Assembly (NCBI GenBank): GCA_011525845.1
Contig: WYBP01000023.1
Location: forward strand, 1-64,000
DNA length: 64,000 nt
Direction of reading: 5' to 3'
From: Gemmatimonadaceae bacterium
Lineage (GTDB): Bacteria > Gemmatimonadota > Gemmatimonadetes > Gemmatimonadales > Gemmatimonadaceae
The notes below the pieces were generated by a model. That model saw nothing but the letters and a program-made list of their open reading frames with translations. It was not told the origin of the DNA and did no database searches. Below are positions 20,859 through 30,135 of the stretch, piece by piece (the stretch's first letter is position 1; each line of letters starts with the position of its first letter). Both the position numbers and the translations under genes were made by a program.

Positions 20859-22135
20859 GCGCGCGCCGCACCATCGGCCGTTCCGTCGCGGTGAAGGGGA
20901 CCGGGTTGCACCTGGGACGCCCCTGCACGCTCACCTTCCATCCGGGCGTCCTCGGCAGCGGCATCCGCTTCCGGCGCACCGACCTGGAGGGAACGCCCGA
21001 GACGCCCGCCCACGTCTCGATGGCGATCGCCGCCGAGCGGCGGACGCAGCTGGGGAGCGGCGAGCGCGCGCTGCACACGATCGAGCACGTGCTCGCGGCG
21101 GTGGCGGGCATGGCGGTCGACGACCTGGTGGTCGCGATGGACGCGGCGGAGCCGCCGATCATGGACGGGTCGGCCGAGCCCTTCCGGGCGGCGCTGGTGG
21201 ACGCCGGGATCGTGGAGCATGGCGGACGGGCGGATGTCCTCCGCCTGCGCGAGGCGGTGCGCGTGGTGGACGGCGAGTCGGTGTACGTCGCGCACCCGGC
21301 CGAGGACCTGGACCTCGAGGTGCAGATCGACTTCGCGCACCCGCGGATCGGGGTGCAGCGCGGGCAGTGGCGCGTGACGCCGGAGTGCTTCTCGCGCGAG
21401 CTCGCCGCGGCGCGCACATTCGGGATGCTGGACTGGGTCGAGGAGTTGCGCGGGAAGGGGCTGATCCAGGGCGCCTCGTCCGAGAACACGATCGTGCTCG
21501 ACGCGACGGACGTGGTGGGGGCCACGCTGCGGTGGCCGGACGAGTTCGTCCGGCACAAGGCGCTGGACGTGGTGGGGGACCTGGCCCTCGCGGGGATGCG
21601 CGTCGCGGCGCGCATCTCGGCGACCAGGCCGAGTCATCGGGGGACCGTGACGCTGGTGCGCGAGATGCTCGCGCACGCGCAGCCGACTCAATCGGAGGAA
21701 CGAGTGCTGGAAATCGAAGACATCATGAGGATCCTGCCGCACCGGTATCCCTTCCTGCTCGTCGACCGGATCATCGAGATCGAGGAGAAGAAGCGGGTGG
21801 TCGGGATCAAGAACGTCACGATCAACGAGCCGTTCTTCCAGGGACACTTCCCGGGGCACCCGATCATGCCGGGGGTGCTGATCGTCGAGGCGATGGCGCA
21901 GGTGGGCGGGGTGCTGCTGCTCGGCACGGTGGACGACCCGGACTCGAAGGTCGTGTACTTCATGTCGATCGACAACATCAAGTTCCGGAAGCCCGTGCGC
22001 CCCGGGGACCAGCTGCGGTTCGAGGTCGAGATCGTGCAGCTCCGCGCGCGCGTGTGCCGGATCAAGGGCGTGGCGAAGGTCGATGGCGCGGTGGTCTGCG
22101 AGGCGGAGATGGCCGCGATGGTCCGCGACCGATGA
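20855..22135 (+). CDS. lpxC-fabZ: Bifunctional LpxC deacetylase / FabZ dehydratase fusion
   Basis: Residues 1-280 are LpxC, the zinc deacetylase that commits UDP-acyl-GlcNAc to lipid A. It shows HTIEH at 74-78 and a later [10 protein letters not shown] zinc motif. Residues of about 284-426 are FabZ, the 3-hydroxyacyl-ACP dehydratase, with [12 protein letters not shown] and a downstream catalytic Glu (EAMAQ). Such fusions are known in Bacteroidetes and some other diderms. The fusion puts two users of the same hydroxyacyl-ACP pool in one polypeptide. GTG 20855 overlaps the lpxD stop. Confidence 0.95.
   Translation: MSARRTIGRSVAVKGTGLHLGRPCTLTFHPGVLGSGIRFRRTDLEGTPETPAHVSMAIAAERRTQLGSGERALHTIEHVLAAVAGMAVDDLVVAMDAAEPPIMDGSAEPFRAALVDAGIVEHGGRADVLRLREAVRVVDGESVYVAHPAEDLDLEVQIDFAHPRIGVQRGQWRVTPECFSRELAAARTFGMLDWVEELRGKGLIQGASSENTIVLDATDVVGATLRWPDEFVRHKALDVVGDLALAGMRVAARISATRPSHRGTVTLVREMLAHAQPTQSEERVLEIEDIMRILPHRYPFLLVDRIIEIEEKKRVVGIKNVTINEPFFQGHFPGHPIMPGVLIVEAMAQVGGVLLLGTVDDPDSKVVYFMSIDNIKFRKPVRPGDQLRFEVEIVQLRARVCRIKGVAKVDGAVVCEAEMAAMVRDR
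21694..21706 (+). promoter_or_regulatory. Internal ribosome-binding site at the LpxC-FabZ junction
   Basis: GGAGGA (21694-21699) lies five bases before GTG at 21704-21706, exactly where the FabZ domain starts (VLEIEDIM). This would let free FabZ be made from the same message in addition to the fusion. It could also be a relic of once-separate genes. Confidence 0.5.
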
Positions 22136-22908
22136 GCGCGCGCATCCACCCCACGGCGTTCGTGCACCAGGACGCCCAGCTCGCGGACGACGTCGAGGTC
22201 GGGCCCTGGGCGTACATCGGCCCCGACTGCACGGTCGGCGCGGGGAGCGTGATCCAGATGCGCGCCACGCTCGAGGAGCACGTGCACCTCGCCCCCGGGG
22301 TGACGGTCGGGATCGGGAGCGTGCTCGGCGGGCGCCCGCAGGACCTGAAGTTCAAGGGGGAGGTGACCACCGTCGAGATCGGCGAGGGGACCACGATCCG
22401 CGAGTACGTCACGATCAACCGCGGCACCTCGGAGTCGATGAAGACGACGGTCGGGAAGAAGTGCTTCCTGATGTCGTACGTGCACCTCGCGCACGACTGC
22501 CACCTCGGCGACGGCGTGATCATCTCCAACGGCACGCAGCTCGCGGGGCACGTGAAGATCGACGACCGCGCGATCATCTCGGGGCTCTGCGCGGTGCACC
22601 AGTTCGCCAAGATCGGCCGGCACTGCTTCATCGGCGGGATGTCGCGCGTGGCGAAGGACATCCCACCATACGTGAAGGCGGTGGGGAACCCGGTGAAGCT
22701 CTACGGGCTCAACTCGGTGGGGCTCTCGCGCAGCGGGTTCCCGGACGAGGTGGTGGCCGAGCTCAAGAAGGCGTACCGGCTCTTCTTCCGGTCGGACGTG
22801 AACGTCTCGCAGGCCATGGAGCGCGCGCCGAAGGAGCTCAAGCCCTTCCCGGAGGTCCAGGCGCTGATGGCGTTCGTGGAGGAGAGCGGCCGCGGGATCG
22901 TGATATGA
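22132..22908 (+). CDS. lpxA: UDP-N-acetylglucosamine acyltransferase LpxA
   Basis: LpxA performs the first step of lipid A synthesis, moving a 3-hydroxyacyl chain from ACP to UDP-GlcNAc. The 258-residue protein has the hexapeptide beta helix and the catalytic His in [12 protein letters not shown], then the C-terminal helical domain ending [13 protein letters not shown]. The length matches the family (262 in E. coli). ATG overlaps the lpxC-fabZ stop. Confidence 0.95.
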   Translation: MSARIHPTAFVHQDAQLADDVEVGPWAYIGPDCTVGAGSVIQMRATLEEHVHLAPGVTVGIGSVLGGRPQDLKFKGEVTTVEIGEGTTIREYVTINRGTSESMKTTVGKKCFLMSYVHLAHDCHLGDGVIISNGTQLAGHVKIDDRAIISGLCAVHQFAKIGRHCFIGGMSRVAKDIPPYVKAVGNPVKLYGLNSVGLSRSGFPDEVVAELKKAYRLFFRSDVNVSQAMERAPKELKPFPEVQALMAFVEESGRGIVI

Positions 22909-23909
22909 GCGCCCCGCTCCGCATCGGCGTCGTGGGGACGGGGAGCCTCGGGTACCACCACGCCCGCCTCCTGCGCGACATCAAGGGCGTGGACTTCCGC
23001 GGGTTCTACGAGGCGAACGCCGAGCGCGCGGCCACCGTGACGCGCGAGCTCGGCATCCCGGCGCACGCGTCGCTCGACGCGCTCCTGGACGCGGTGGACG
23101 CCGTCTCGATCGTGGTCCCGACCTCGAAGCACCACGAGGTCGCCATGGCCGCGCTCGCCAAGGGGAAGCACCTGCTGATCGAGAAGCCGATCACCGTGAC
23201 GCTCGCGGAGGCGGACGAGCTCCTCGCGCTCGCCGAGCGGCAGGGGGTGATGGTGCAGATCGGGCACATCGAGCGCTTCAACCGGGCGATCCGTGCCGCG
23301 ATGCCGCACGTCGACCACCCGCTCTTCATCGACAGCGACCGGCTCGCCCCGTTCAATCCCCGGGGGTCGGACGTGGCGGTGGTGCTCGACCTCATGATCC
23401 ACGACATCGACCTCGTGCTCCTGCTCACGGGATCGCCGGTGAAGGAGGTATCGGCGGCGGGGCTGCCGGTGCTCACTCCCTCGGTGGACATCGCGGACGC
23501 GCGCATCACGTTCGAGTCGGGCGCGGTGGCGACGATCACGTCGAGCCGCGTCTCCAAGGACCGGATGCGCAAGCTCCGGATCTTCCAGCGGAACGGGTAC
23601 CTCTCGCTCGACCTCGCCGCGGGGACGGGGGAGATGTACCGGCTGCGGCAGGACGTGGACCTCGCCACGCTCGCCCGGCAGGCGCAGCCGCTCGAGGCCT
23701 TCGTCGAGCGCGTCCTGATCGACGCGCCCGAAGGCGAGCCCCTGCGCCTCGAACTCGAGAGCTTCGTGGCGGCGCTCCGCGGCGAGGCGCCCATCGCGGT
23801 GAGCGGGCGCGCCGGCCGTGACGCCCTCGCGGTCGCCCTCCGGATCGTCGGCGACATCGAGAAGGCGATCCCCGCCCTCGGGGCACGGACGCAAGGCCGC
23901 AGTGCGTGA
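22905..23909 (+). CDS. Gfo/Idh/MocA family oxidoreductase in the lipid A cluster
   Basis: This 334-residue NAD(P)-dependent dehydrogenase has the Rossmann motif GVVGTGSLGYHHARLL at the N-terminus, the EKPI signature (LLIEKPITVTLAEAD), and a second HDIDLVLLL motif typical of the sugar-acting family. It sits between lpxA and lpxB with four-base overlaps. Some diderms have a Gfo/Idh enzyme GnnA here that oxidises UDP-GlcNAc for a 2,3-diamino sugar, but no gnnB aminotransferase gene is in the window. The substrate is therefore unknown; a UDP-sugar intermediate is my inference. Confidence 0.82.
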   Translation: MSAPLRIGVVGTGSLGYHHARLLRDIKGVDFRGFYEANAERAATVTRELGIPAHASLDALLDAVDAVSIVVPTSKHHEVAMAALAKGKHLLIEKPITVTLAEADELLALAERQGVMVQIGHIERFNRAIRAAMPHVDHPLFIDSDRLAPFNPRGSDVAVVLDLMIHDIDLVLLLTGSPVKEVSAAGLPVLTPSVDIADARITFESGAVATITSSRVSKDRMRKLRIFQRNGYLSLDLAAGTGEMYRLRQDVDLATLARQAQPLEAFVERVLIDAPEGEPLRLELESFVAALRGEAPIAVSGRAGRDALAVALRIVGDIEKAIPALGARTQGRSA

Positions 23910-25008
23910 GATCCTGATCCTCGCGGGTGAGGCATCGGGCGACCTGCATGGGGCGATCCTCGCGGAACGCCTGCGCGTCCTGAGGCCCGACGTCCCGCTC
24001 GCGGGGACCGGCGGGAGCCGGATGCGCGCCGCCGGCGTGGCGATGATCGAGGAGCACGAGGGGGTGGTCGGGTTCATCGAGGTGCTCCGGCACATCCCGG
24101 CGCACCTGCGCCTGCTCAAGCGCCTGAAGGCGCGGCTCTCCGGCGGCGGCGTGGGGCTGGTGATCTGCATCGACTACCCGGGCTTCAACATGCGGGTCGC
24201 CGCGGCGGCCCGCGCCGCCGGCGTGCCCGTGCTCTACTACATCACCCCGCAGGTGTGGGCCTGGCGCGCCGGGCGGCTGCGCACGATGGCGCGCGACATC
24301 ACCAAGGCCGCGGTGATCCTCCCGTTCGAGGAGGCGCTGCTGCGGGAGGCAGGCGTGGACGCGACCTTCGTCGGCCACCCGCTGCTCGACCGCGCGCTCA
24401 CGATGCCCGGGCGTGCCGAGGCCCGGCGCCGGATCGGCGTGCCCGAGGCGGGGGAGGTGCTCGCGCTCTTCCCGGGGAGCCGCGCGCAGGAGATCCGCCG
24501 CCACCTCGCGGACTTCGTGGCGGTGGCGCGCGAGCTCGAGCGCCGGCGCCCGGGGCTCCGCGTGGTCCTCAGCGTCGCGCCGACCATCGGCCTGCGGGAC
24601 GAGGAGGTGCCGTTCCCGCTCGTGCGATCGGCGTCGTTCGACGTGCTCCGCGCCGCGGACGTGGCGCTCTGCAAGAGCGGCACGACCACGCTCGAGGCGG
24701 CGGTGGCCGGGTGCCCCTGCGCCATCGTGTACCGCACGAGCGCGATCTCCTATGCGATCGCGCGACGGCTGGTGCGGATCCCGCACATCGGGCTGCTGAA
24801 CATCGTGGCGGGGCGGGAGGTCGCGCCCGAGTTCGTGCAGGACGCCTTCCGCCCGGGGACGGTGGCGGCGGCGCTCGACCCGTTGTTCGAGCCCGCGAGT
24901 GCGGCCCGCGCCGCGATGGTCGAGGGGCTGGCGGAGGTGCGCGCGCGGCTCGGCGAGCCGGGCGCGTCGCAGCGGGTGGCGGAGATGGCCGCCGGGATGC
25001 TGGCGTGA
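23902..25008 (+). CDS. lpxB: Lipid-A-disaccharide synthase LpxB
   Basis: LpxB joins UDP-diacylglucosamine and lipid X into the disaccharide core of lipid A. The 368-residue protein has the N-terminal LAGEASGDLHGA motif, YYITPQVWAWRAGR, and the C-terminal KSGTTTLEAA nucleotide-binding site of the GT19 family. GTG 23902 is chosen because it places LILAGEASGD at the N-terminus; it overlaps the preceding gene by eight bases. Confidence 0.94.
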   Translation: MREILILAGEASGDLHGAILAERLRVLRPDVPLAGTGGSRMRAAGVAMIEEHEGVVGFIEVLRHIPAHLRLLKRLKARLSGGGVGLVICIDYPGFNMRVAAAARAAGVPVLYYITPQVWAWRAGRLRTMARDITKAAVILPFEEALLREAGVDATFVGHPLLDRALTMPGRAEARRRIGVPEAGEVLALFPGSRAQEIRRHLADFVAVARELERRRPGLRVVLSVAPTIGLRDEEVPFPLVRSASFDVLRAADVALCKSGTTTLEAAVAGCPCAIVYRTSAISYAIARRLVRIPHIGLLNIVAGREVAPEFVQDAFRPGTVAAALDPLFEPASAARAAMVEGLAEVRARLGEPGASQRVAEMAAGMLA

Positions 25009-25646
25009 GCGCGTCCTCCGAGGAACGGCGCGTGCGCTGGATCGTGCGGCTCGGGGGCCCCATCGTGCGCCTGCTCGCGATGACCTGGCGCTACGAGGAG
25101 CGGAATGACGGGCCCTGGCGGGCGCTCCGCGCCGCCGGGAAGCCCTTCATCTTCACGCTCTGGCACGGGCACCTGCTCCCGCTCACCTGGCGCCGGCGTG
25201 GCGAGGGCATCACGGTGATGATCAGCGAGCACTCGGACGGCGAGATCATCGCGCGGCTCGTCCAGCGATGGGGGTATCGCACGGTGCGTGGCTCCAGCTC
25301 ACGCGGCGCCGGGCGCGCCCTCCTCTCGATGGTGCGCGAGCTCAAGTCGGGGCGCGAGTTCGCGATCACGCCGGACGGGCCCCGCGGTCCCGCGGGTGAG
25401 CCGGCCGCGGGTGTCCTGATGGCGTCCGAGCGCGCCGGGGTGCCGGTGGTCCCCATGCGGGGCGACGTCTCGCGCGCCTGGCGGCTCCGCAGCTGGGACC
25501 GCTTCATCGTGCCGAAGCCCTTCGCCCGCATCCGCATCACGTACGGCGATCCCTGGCTGGCCGGCGGGAGTGACGCCGAGTCGGCGGCCGAGCTCAAGGC
25601 CCGCCTCGGGCCGGCGCTCGAGTCCGTGGGGGAGCACGCGCCGTGA
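25005..25646 (+). CDS. DUF374 lysophospholipid acyltransferase-like protein
   Basis: This 213-residue protein belongs to the acyltransferase superfamily with LWHGHLLPL near residue 47, SEHSDGEIIA, and TPDGPRGP. These match the DUF374 branch. Its place between lpxB and lpxK suggests that it adds a secondary acyl chain to lipid A, the job of LpxL or LpxM in E. coli. That role is inference from context. The GTG start overlaps the lpxB stop. Confidence 0.8.
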   Translation: MSASSEERRVRWIVRLGGPIVRLLAMTWRYEERNDGPWRALRAAGKPFIFTLWHGHLLPLTWRRRGEGITVMISEHSDGEIIARLVQRWGYRTVRGSSSRGAGRALLSMVRELKSGREFAITPDGPRGPAGEPAAGVLMASERAGVPVVPMRGDVSRAWRLRSWDRFIVPKPFARIRITYGDPWLAGGSDAESAAELKARLGPALESVGEHAP

Positions 25647-26671
25647 GCCGCGGCGCGGCGGGCCGCCTCGAGGCGCTCTGGGGTCGTGACGGCGCCGGCG
25701 CCCGGGCGCTGACGCCCTTCTCCTGGCTCTACGCGGCGGCGATGGGCGTGCGCAACGCCGCCTACGACCTGGGCGTGCTCTCCGCGCACCCACTCGGCGC
25801 GCCCACGGTGAGCGTGGGGAACCTGAGCGTCGGGGGCACGGGGAAGACGCCGGTGAGCGCGTGGATCGCCGCCCGGTTGCAGGCGCTCGGGCTCCGTCCG
25901 GCGGTCCTCCTGCGCGGCTATGGGGACGACGAGCCCCTCGTGCACCGGCGCCTCACGCCGGACGCGATCGTCGTGGCCGACCCGGACCGGATCGCCGGCG
26001 CGGCGAAGGCCCTGCGACGGGGCGCACGGGCCTTCGTGCTCGACGATGCCTTCCAGTACCGACGCGCCGCGCGGGACCTGGACCTCGTGCTCGTCTCCGC
26101 CGAGCGTGGACATCTCGTGCGCCAACTACCGGCGGGGCCCCTGCGCGAGGGGCGCAGCGCCCTCGCGCGCGCCGACCTGCTCCTCGTCACGCGGAAGACC
26201 GCGTCCCGCACCCTCGCGGAGGACACGGCGCGGCGGTGGGCCGAGTACGCGCCGGGCATACCCACCGTGCTGCTGACCCTTGCCCCGTCGGCGCTGGTGC
26301 CGGCCGTCGCGGCCTCCGCCGAGTCCCCGCGCTCCCTCGCCGCGCTCGACGGGAAGCGCGTGGTGGCGGTGTCCGCCATCGGTGACCACGTGGCCTTCGA
26401 GTCGCAGCTCTCCCGGCATGGCGCCGTGGTGGAGTCGCAGGCGTTCCCCGACCACCACGCCTACAGCGAGGAGGAGGTGCTGGCCGTGGCGCGCCGCGCG
26501 GAGGGAGCGGACCTCGTCGTCTGCACGCTGAAGGACGCGGTGAAGCTGGACGGGCGTTGGCCTGCCCAAGCCCCGGCGTTGTGGTATCTTTCCCAGGCGG
26601 TCGGCATCGAGCGTGGCGCGTCCGAACTGGACGCGCGTCTGCGGGCGCTCGTGCCGACCGCCCCGACCTGA
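25643..26671 (+). CDS. lpxK: Tetraacyldisaccharide 4'-kinase LpxK
   Basis: LpxK phosphorylates the 4' position to give lipid IVA. The 342-residue protein has the P-loop GGTGKTPV near residue 63 within [13 protein letters not shown], a DDAFQYRR segment, and a [10 protein letters not shown] segment near the end, all typical. It is membrane-associated through its N-terminus. GTG 25643 overlaps the preceding gene by four bases. It ends the compact lipid A run; the Kdo transferase gene waaA is not seen in the window. Confidence 0.92.
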   Translation: MSRGAAGRLEALWGRDGAGARALTPFSWLYAAAMGVRNAAYDLGVLSAHPLGAPTVSVGNLSVGGTGKTPVSAWIAARLQALGLRPAVLLRGYGDDEPLVHRRLTPDAIVVADPDRIAGAAKALRRGARAFVLDDAFQYRRAARDLDLVLVSAERGHLVRQLPAGPLREGRSALARADLLLVTRKTASRTLAEDTARRWAEYAPGIPTVLLTLAPSALVPAVAASAESPRSLAALDGKRVVAVSAIGDHVAFESQLSRHGAVVESQAFPDHHAYSEEEVLAVARRAEGADLVVCTLKDAVKLDGRWPAQAPALWYLSQAVGIERGASELDARLRALVPTAPT

Positions 26672-26724
26672 CACTCGAACCCGATCCGCCGCTCCCTGGG
26701 AGTGGCGCTCCGCCTCCAGACCCC

Positions 26725-28029
26725 ATGGCCGACCTGCGCCTTCCGACCAATACGATCGTTCGCCCCGACAAGGACCGATTCCTCGACGAGGACAATCCGT
26801 TCGAGTCCATGATGTCCCGCTTCGACCGCGCCGCGGAGCTCCTCGACCTGGAGCCCGGCATCTACAAGGTGCTGCGCAGCGCGGAGAAGGAGATCAGCGT
26901 CTCGATCCCCGTGATGATGGACAACGGGGAGGTCGAGGTCTTCACCGGGATCCGGGTGCTCCACAACACGTCGCGCGGACCCGCCAAGGGCGGCATCCGC
27001 TTCGACATGAACGTGAACCTCGACGAGGTCCGGGCGCTCGCCGCCTGGATGACGTGGAAGTGCGCCGTGGTGAACATCCCCTTCGGCGGTGCCAAGGGCG
27101 GCGTGATCTGCGACCCGCTCAAGATGTCGGTGGGCGAGCTCGAGCGCGTGACCCGGCGCTACACGGCCGGCATCATCGCCACGCTCGGGCCCGACTCGGA
27201 CGTGCCGGCACCCGACGTGAACACCAACGAGCGCGTGATGGCGTGGCTGATGGACACCTACTCCATGCACGTCGGGCACACGGTGAACGCCGTGACCACG
27301 GGGAAGCCGGTGGAGATGGGCGGCTCGCTCGGGCGCCGCGAGGCGACCGGGCGTGGCGTGATGATCACGACCATCGAGTCGCTCAACCACCTCAAGATGG
27401 AGGTGAAGGGCGCGACGGTGGCGGTGCAGGGCTTCGGGAACGTGGGGTCGATCGGTGCGCAGCTGCTCGCGCGCGAGGGGTGCAAGGTCGTGGCGATCAG
27501 CGACCGCACCGGCGGGTGGCACAACGCCCGCGGGATCGACGTGGACGACGCGATCGCCTACGTGAAGAAGCACCGGTCGCTCGAGGGATACGGCAAGGGC
27601 GACGCGATCACCAACGAGCAGCTGCTCGAGCTCGAGGTGGACGTGCTGGTGCCCGCCGCGCTCGAGAACGTGATCACCACGAAGAACGCCCGGAACATCA
27701 AGGCGAAGATCATCTGCGAGGGGGCCAACGGCCCCACCACCGCGAACGCGGACGCGATCCTCGACGAGAAGGGGATCTTCATCCCCCCCGACATCCTCGC
27801 GAACGCCGGTGGCGTGACGGTCTCCTACTTCGAGTGGGTGCAGAACCGGGGCGGCTACTACTGGACCGAGCAGCTCGTGAACGAGCGGCTGCGCGACATC
27901 ATGGTGAACAGCTTCCGTGACGTGCTGAAGCTCTCCCAGCAGCACAAGGTGAACATGCGGACGGCGGCGTACATGGTCGCGATCAGCCGGGTGTCCACCG
28001 TGCACCGCCTGCGCGGGATCTATGCCTGA
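26725..28029 (+). CDS. gdhA: Glu/Leu/Phe/Val dehydrogenase, probably glutamate dehydrogenase
   Basis: The enzyme interconverts glutamate and 2-oxoglutarate. The 434-residue protein has the substrate-binding GPAKGGIRF and the catalytic Lys in PFGGAKGGV. The nucleotide-binding fold with GFGNVGS follows, and EGANGPTT comes near the C-terminus. The length suits the hexameric type. ATG 26725 begins [15 protein letters not shown]. The gene is separated from lpxK by 53 bases, so it may have its own promoter; TATCTT at 26585-26590 is a weak candidate. Confidence 0.9.
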   Translation: MADLRLPTNTIVRPDKDRFLDEDNPFESMMSRFDRAAELLDLEPGIYKVLRSAEKEISVSIPVMMDNGEVEVFTGIRVLHNTSRGPAKGGIRFDMNVNLDEVRALAAWMTWKCAVVNIPFGGAKGGVICDPLKMSVGELERVTRRYTAGIIATLGPDSDVPAPDVNTNERVMAWLMDTYSMHVGHTVNAVTTGKPVEMGGSLGRREATGRGVMITTIESLNHLKMEVKGATVAVQGFGNVGSIGAQLLAREGCKVVAISDRTGGWHNARGIDVDDAIAYVKKHRSLEGYGKGDAITNEQLLELEVDVLVPAALENVITTKNARNIKAKIICEGANGPTTANADAILDEKGIFIPPDILANAGGVTVSYFEWVQNRGGYYWTEQLVNERLRDIMVNSFRDVLKLSQQHKVNMRTAAYMVAISRVSTVHRLRGIYA

Positions 28030-28031
28030 GT

Positions 28032-28057
28032 GGCGCGCCGCCCGTCGGCGGCGCGCC
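28032..28057 (+). terminator. Perfect GC hairpin between gdhA and rlmH
   Basis: GGCGCGCCGCC (28032-28042) and GGCGGCGCGCC (28047-28057) are perfectly complementary around CGTC. The hairpin begins three bases after the gdhA stop. There is no T-run, so it is more likely an mRNA 3' stabiliser or partial attenuator than a full terminator. Confidence 0.5.
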
Positions 28058-28062
28058 GGGCG

Positions 28063-28527
28063 ATGAAGGTCTGGGTGGCCGTCGTCGGGAAGCCGCGGGA
28101 TGCGGCGCTCGGGGCGGCCATCCGCGAGTACGAGGCTCGCGCGGCGCGCTACTGGCCGCTCGAGGTGGTCGAAGTGAAGGAGGAGTCGGCCCGCGGGGTG
28201 GGCGCCGACGTGGTGATGCAGAAGGAAGGGGAGCGGCTGCTCGCGCGCCTTCCGGTCAGCGCCCGGCTCATCCTCTGCGACCCGGGGGGCGAGCAGATGG
28301 ATTCGGCGACCTTCGCGCGGGAGCTGCAGGCGCAGCGCGAGCGGGCGCAGGACGTCGCGTTCGTGATCGGGGGTGCCCATGGCCTCGGCGCGCCGGTGCG
28401 CGCGCGCCCCCACTCGCGGCTCAGCCTTGCGCCGTGGACCCTGCCGCATGAGCTCGCGCGGCTGGTGCTCGCCGAACAGATGTACCGCGCCGGCACCATC
28501 GGGCGCGGCGAACCCTATCACAAGTGA
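28063..28527 (+). CDS. rlmH: 23S rRNA pseudouridine-1915 N3-methyltransferase RlmH
   Basis: RlmH is a SPOUT methyltransferase acting on the ribosome decoding-site helix of 23S rRNA. The 154-residue length equals that of the family (155). It has the SAM knot motif FVIGGAHGLG and the conserved end LVLAEQMYRAGTIGRGEPYHK-type tail. ATG 28063 gives the standard MKVWVAVVGKP N-terminus; the longer upstream frame would run through the GC hairpin. Confidence 0.92.
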   Translation: MKVWVAVVGKPRDAALGAAIREYEARAARYWPLEVVEVKEESARGVGADVVMQKEGERLLARLPVSARLILCDPGGEQMDSATFARELQAQRERAQDVAFVIGGAHGLGAPVRARPHSRLSLAPWTLPHELARLVLAEQMYRAGTIGRGEPYHK

Positions 28528-28587
28528 CCCGGATCCGATCGTGAGCATGCCCCCCACCCGATGTCGACCGGCCCCGCGAGGGATGCG

Positions 28588-30135
28588 ATGAGCGCGCCCC
28601 GCGTGGTCTCGGAGCCCCTGGGGGGCGGACCGCTCTCCCGCGCCGCGCAGGAGGGCCAGGCGCCTGACGAGTGGTACCGCGCACGGCCTCGCGGATCGTC
28701 GGAGTGGCGTTCGCACGCCGAGTCCGTCCGCGCGGAGTACGCGGGAAGCCGCTGGCTGGCCGGGCTTCGCCCCGCCTTCGACGCCTCCGGCGCCGCCGCC
28801 GAGCGACTGGAGCGAGTCGCCGCCGCCAACGGGATCGTGGTCACGACGGGGCAGCAGCCGGGGCTCTTCGGCGGTCCCGCATACACAATCCTCAAGGCGC
28901 TCTCGGCCCTCACGCTCGCCGACCGGATCGAGAAGGAGACCGGGATCCCCGCCGCGCCGGTCTTCTGGGCCGCGACGGACGATGCCGACTTCGCGGAGGC
29001 GTCGTGGACGGCCGTGGCGGACGACACGGTGGTGCGACGCCTCACCGTGGCCCGACGGGGGCAGGACGGGCTGGTGATGGCCGAGATGCCGGTCGGCGAG
29101 GTGGGTGCGCAGCTCGAACAGCTCGTGGCGTCGGCGGGATCCGCGCCGCACCAGGACGTGCTCGAGGCGCTGCGCGCCTCCTACACGGACGACGCCACGC
29201 TGGGCGGGGCGTACGTGCGCTTCCTGCGCAGCCTCCTCGAGCCACACGGGATCGCGGTCCTCGATGCCTGGCACCCGGCGACGCGCGCGGCGGCTCGGCC
29301 GACCCTCGTCGAGTCCCTCCGCCGCGCCGCCGCGCTCGACGAGGCGCTCGCCCTGCGCGTCGTCGCCATCGAGCGCGCCGGGTTCCGCGCGCAGGTCGCG
29401 CGCATCCCGCGGCTCTCGCTCGTGTTCAAGAGCGTGGCGGGCATCAAGGAGCGCGTGCCGATCGCCGTCGCGGCGGACGTCGCGGACCGCGCCGACTCCG
29501 TGCTCTCCGCCAACGTCCTCCTGCGGCCCATCGTCGAGCGGCGGATCCTCCCGACCGTGGCGTACGTCGCCGGTCCCGGTGAGATCGCCTACTTCGCGCA
29601 GGTGGGAGCGGTGTCCGAGGCGCTCGGCGTTCCCGTGCCGCTCGTCGTGCCGCGCTGGGCCGCGACGATCGTCGAGCCCGCGGTGGATCGCCGCCTGGGG
29701 CGCCTCGGCCTCGTGATCGACGACATCCGCACCCCGCACGACGCCGAGCGCCGGCTGGGCGACCGCTCCATGCCCCCCGAGGTGCGCGCCGGGCTCGAGG
29801 GACTGCGCGAGGACCTCGCCGTCCGGCTCGGCGCGCTCGCCGAGGCGTCGGCAGCGCTGGACCACCTGGTGCCCGAGCGCGTGATCGAGGGCGCGCGCCA
29901 CCAGATGCTCCACCGGGTGGACCGCCTGGAACGGCGGCTGCGCGCCGCCTCGCGCGCCCGGCAGACGGAGGCGGTGCGCGACCTGGCCGCGGTGCGCGCG
30001 GCGCTGATGCCCGAGGGGCACCGGCAGGAGCGCCGGCTGAACGTCGTGCCGATGATCGCGCGGCACGGCGACCTGCTGCTCGCGCAGCTGAAGGCCGGCG
30101 CCGCGATGCACGCGGGGTCGCTGGTCAGCGGGTGA
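28588..30135 (+). CDS. bshC: Putative cysteine ligase BshC (bacillithiol synthesis)
   Basis: BshC adds cysteine to GlcN-malate to make bacillithiol, a low-molecular-weight thiol. The protein of about 515 residues shows TTGQQPGLFGGPAYT and FWAATDDADFAEA, which match the HIGH-like and active-site region of BshC. A C-terminal coiled coil of Arg/Glu/Ala helices follows. ATG 28588 is chosen for the upstream GAGGG; ATG 28561 is possible. bshA and bshB are not in the window, so the pathway itself is inferred. Confidence 0.85.
   Translation: MSAPRVVSEPLGGGPLSRAAQEGQAPDEWYRARPRGSSEWRSHAESVRAEYAGSRWLAGLRPAFDASGAAAERLERVAAANGIVVTTGQQPGLFGGPAYTILKALSALTLADRIEKETGIPAAPVFWAATDDADFAEASWTAVADDTVVRRLTVARRGQDGLVMAEMPVGEVGAQLEQLVASAGSAPHQDVLEALRASYTDDATLGGAYVRFLRSLLEPHGIAVLDAWHPATRAAARPTLVESLRRAAALDEALALRVVAIERAGFRAQVARIPRLSLVFKSVAGIKERVPIAVAADVADRADSVLSANVLLRPIVERRILPTVAYVAGPGEIAYFAQVGAVSEALGVPVPLVVPRWAATIVEPAVDRRLGRLGLVIDDIRTPHDAERRLGDRSMPPEVRAGLEGLREDLAVRLGALAEASAALDHLVPERVIEGARHQMLHRVDRLERRLRAASRARQTEAVRDLAAVRAALMPEGHRQERRLNVVPMIARHGDLLLAQLKAGAAMHAGSLVSG

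Noticed and set aside
28030-28062. Longer RlmH start near 28030
   Set aside because: The extra residues come from a perfect GC hairpin, and the family begins with MKVWVAVVGK-like sequence at 28063.
26461-30111. A 1,216-codon open frame on the minus strand
   Set aside because: It is antisense to lpxK, gdhA, rlmH and bshC, all of which have conserved motifs. Its composition is His/Arg/Leu repeats typical of shadow frames.
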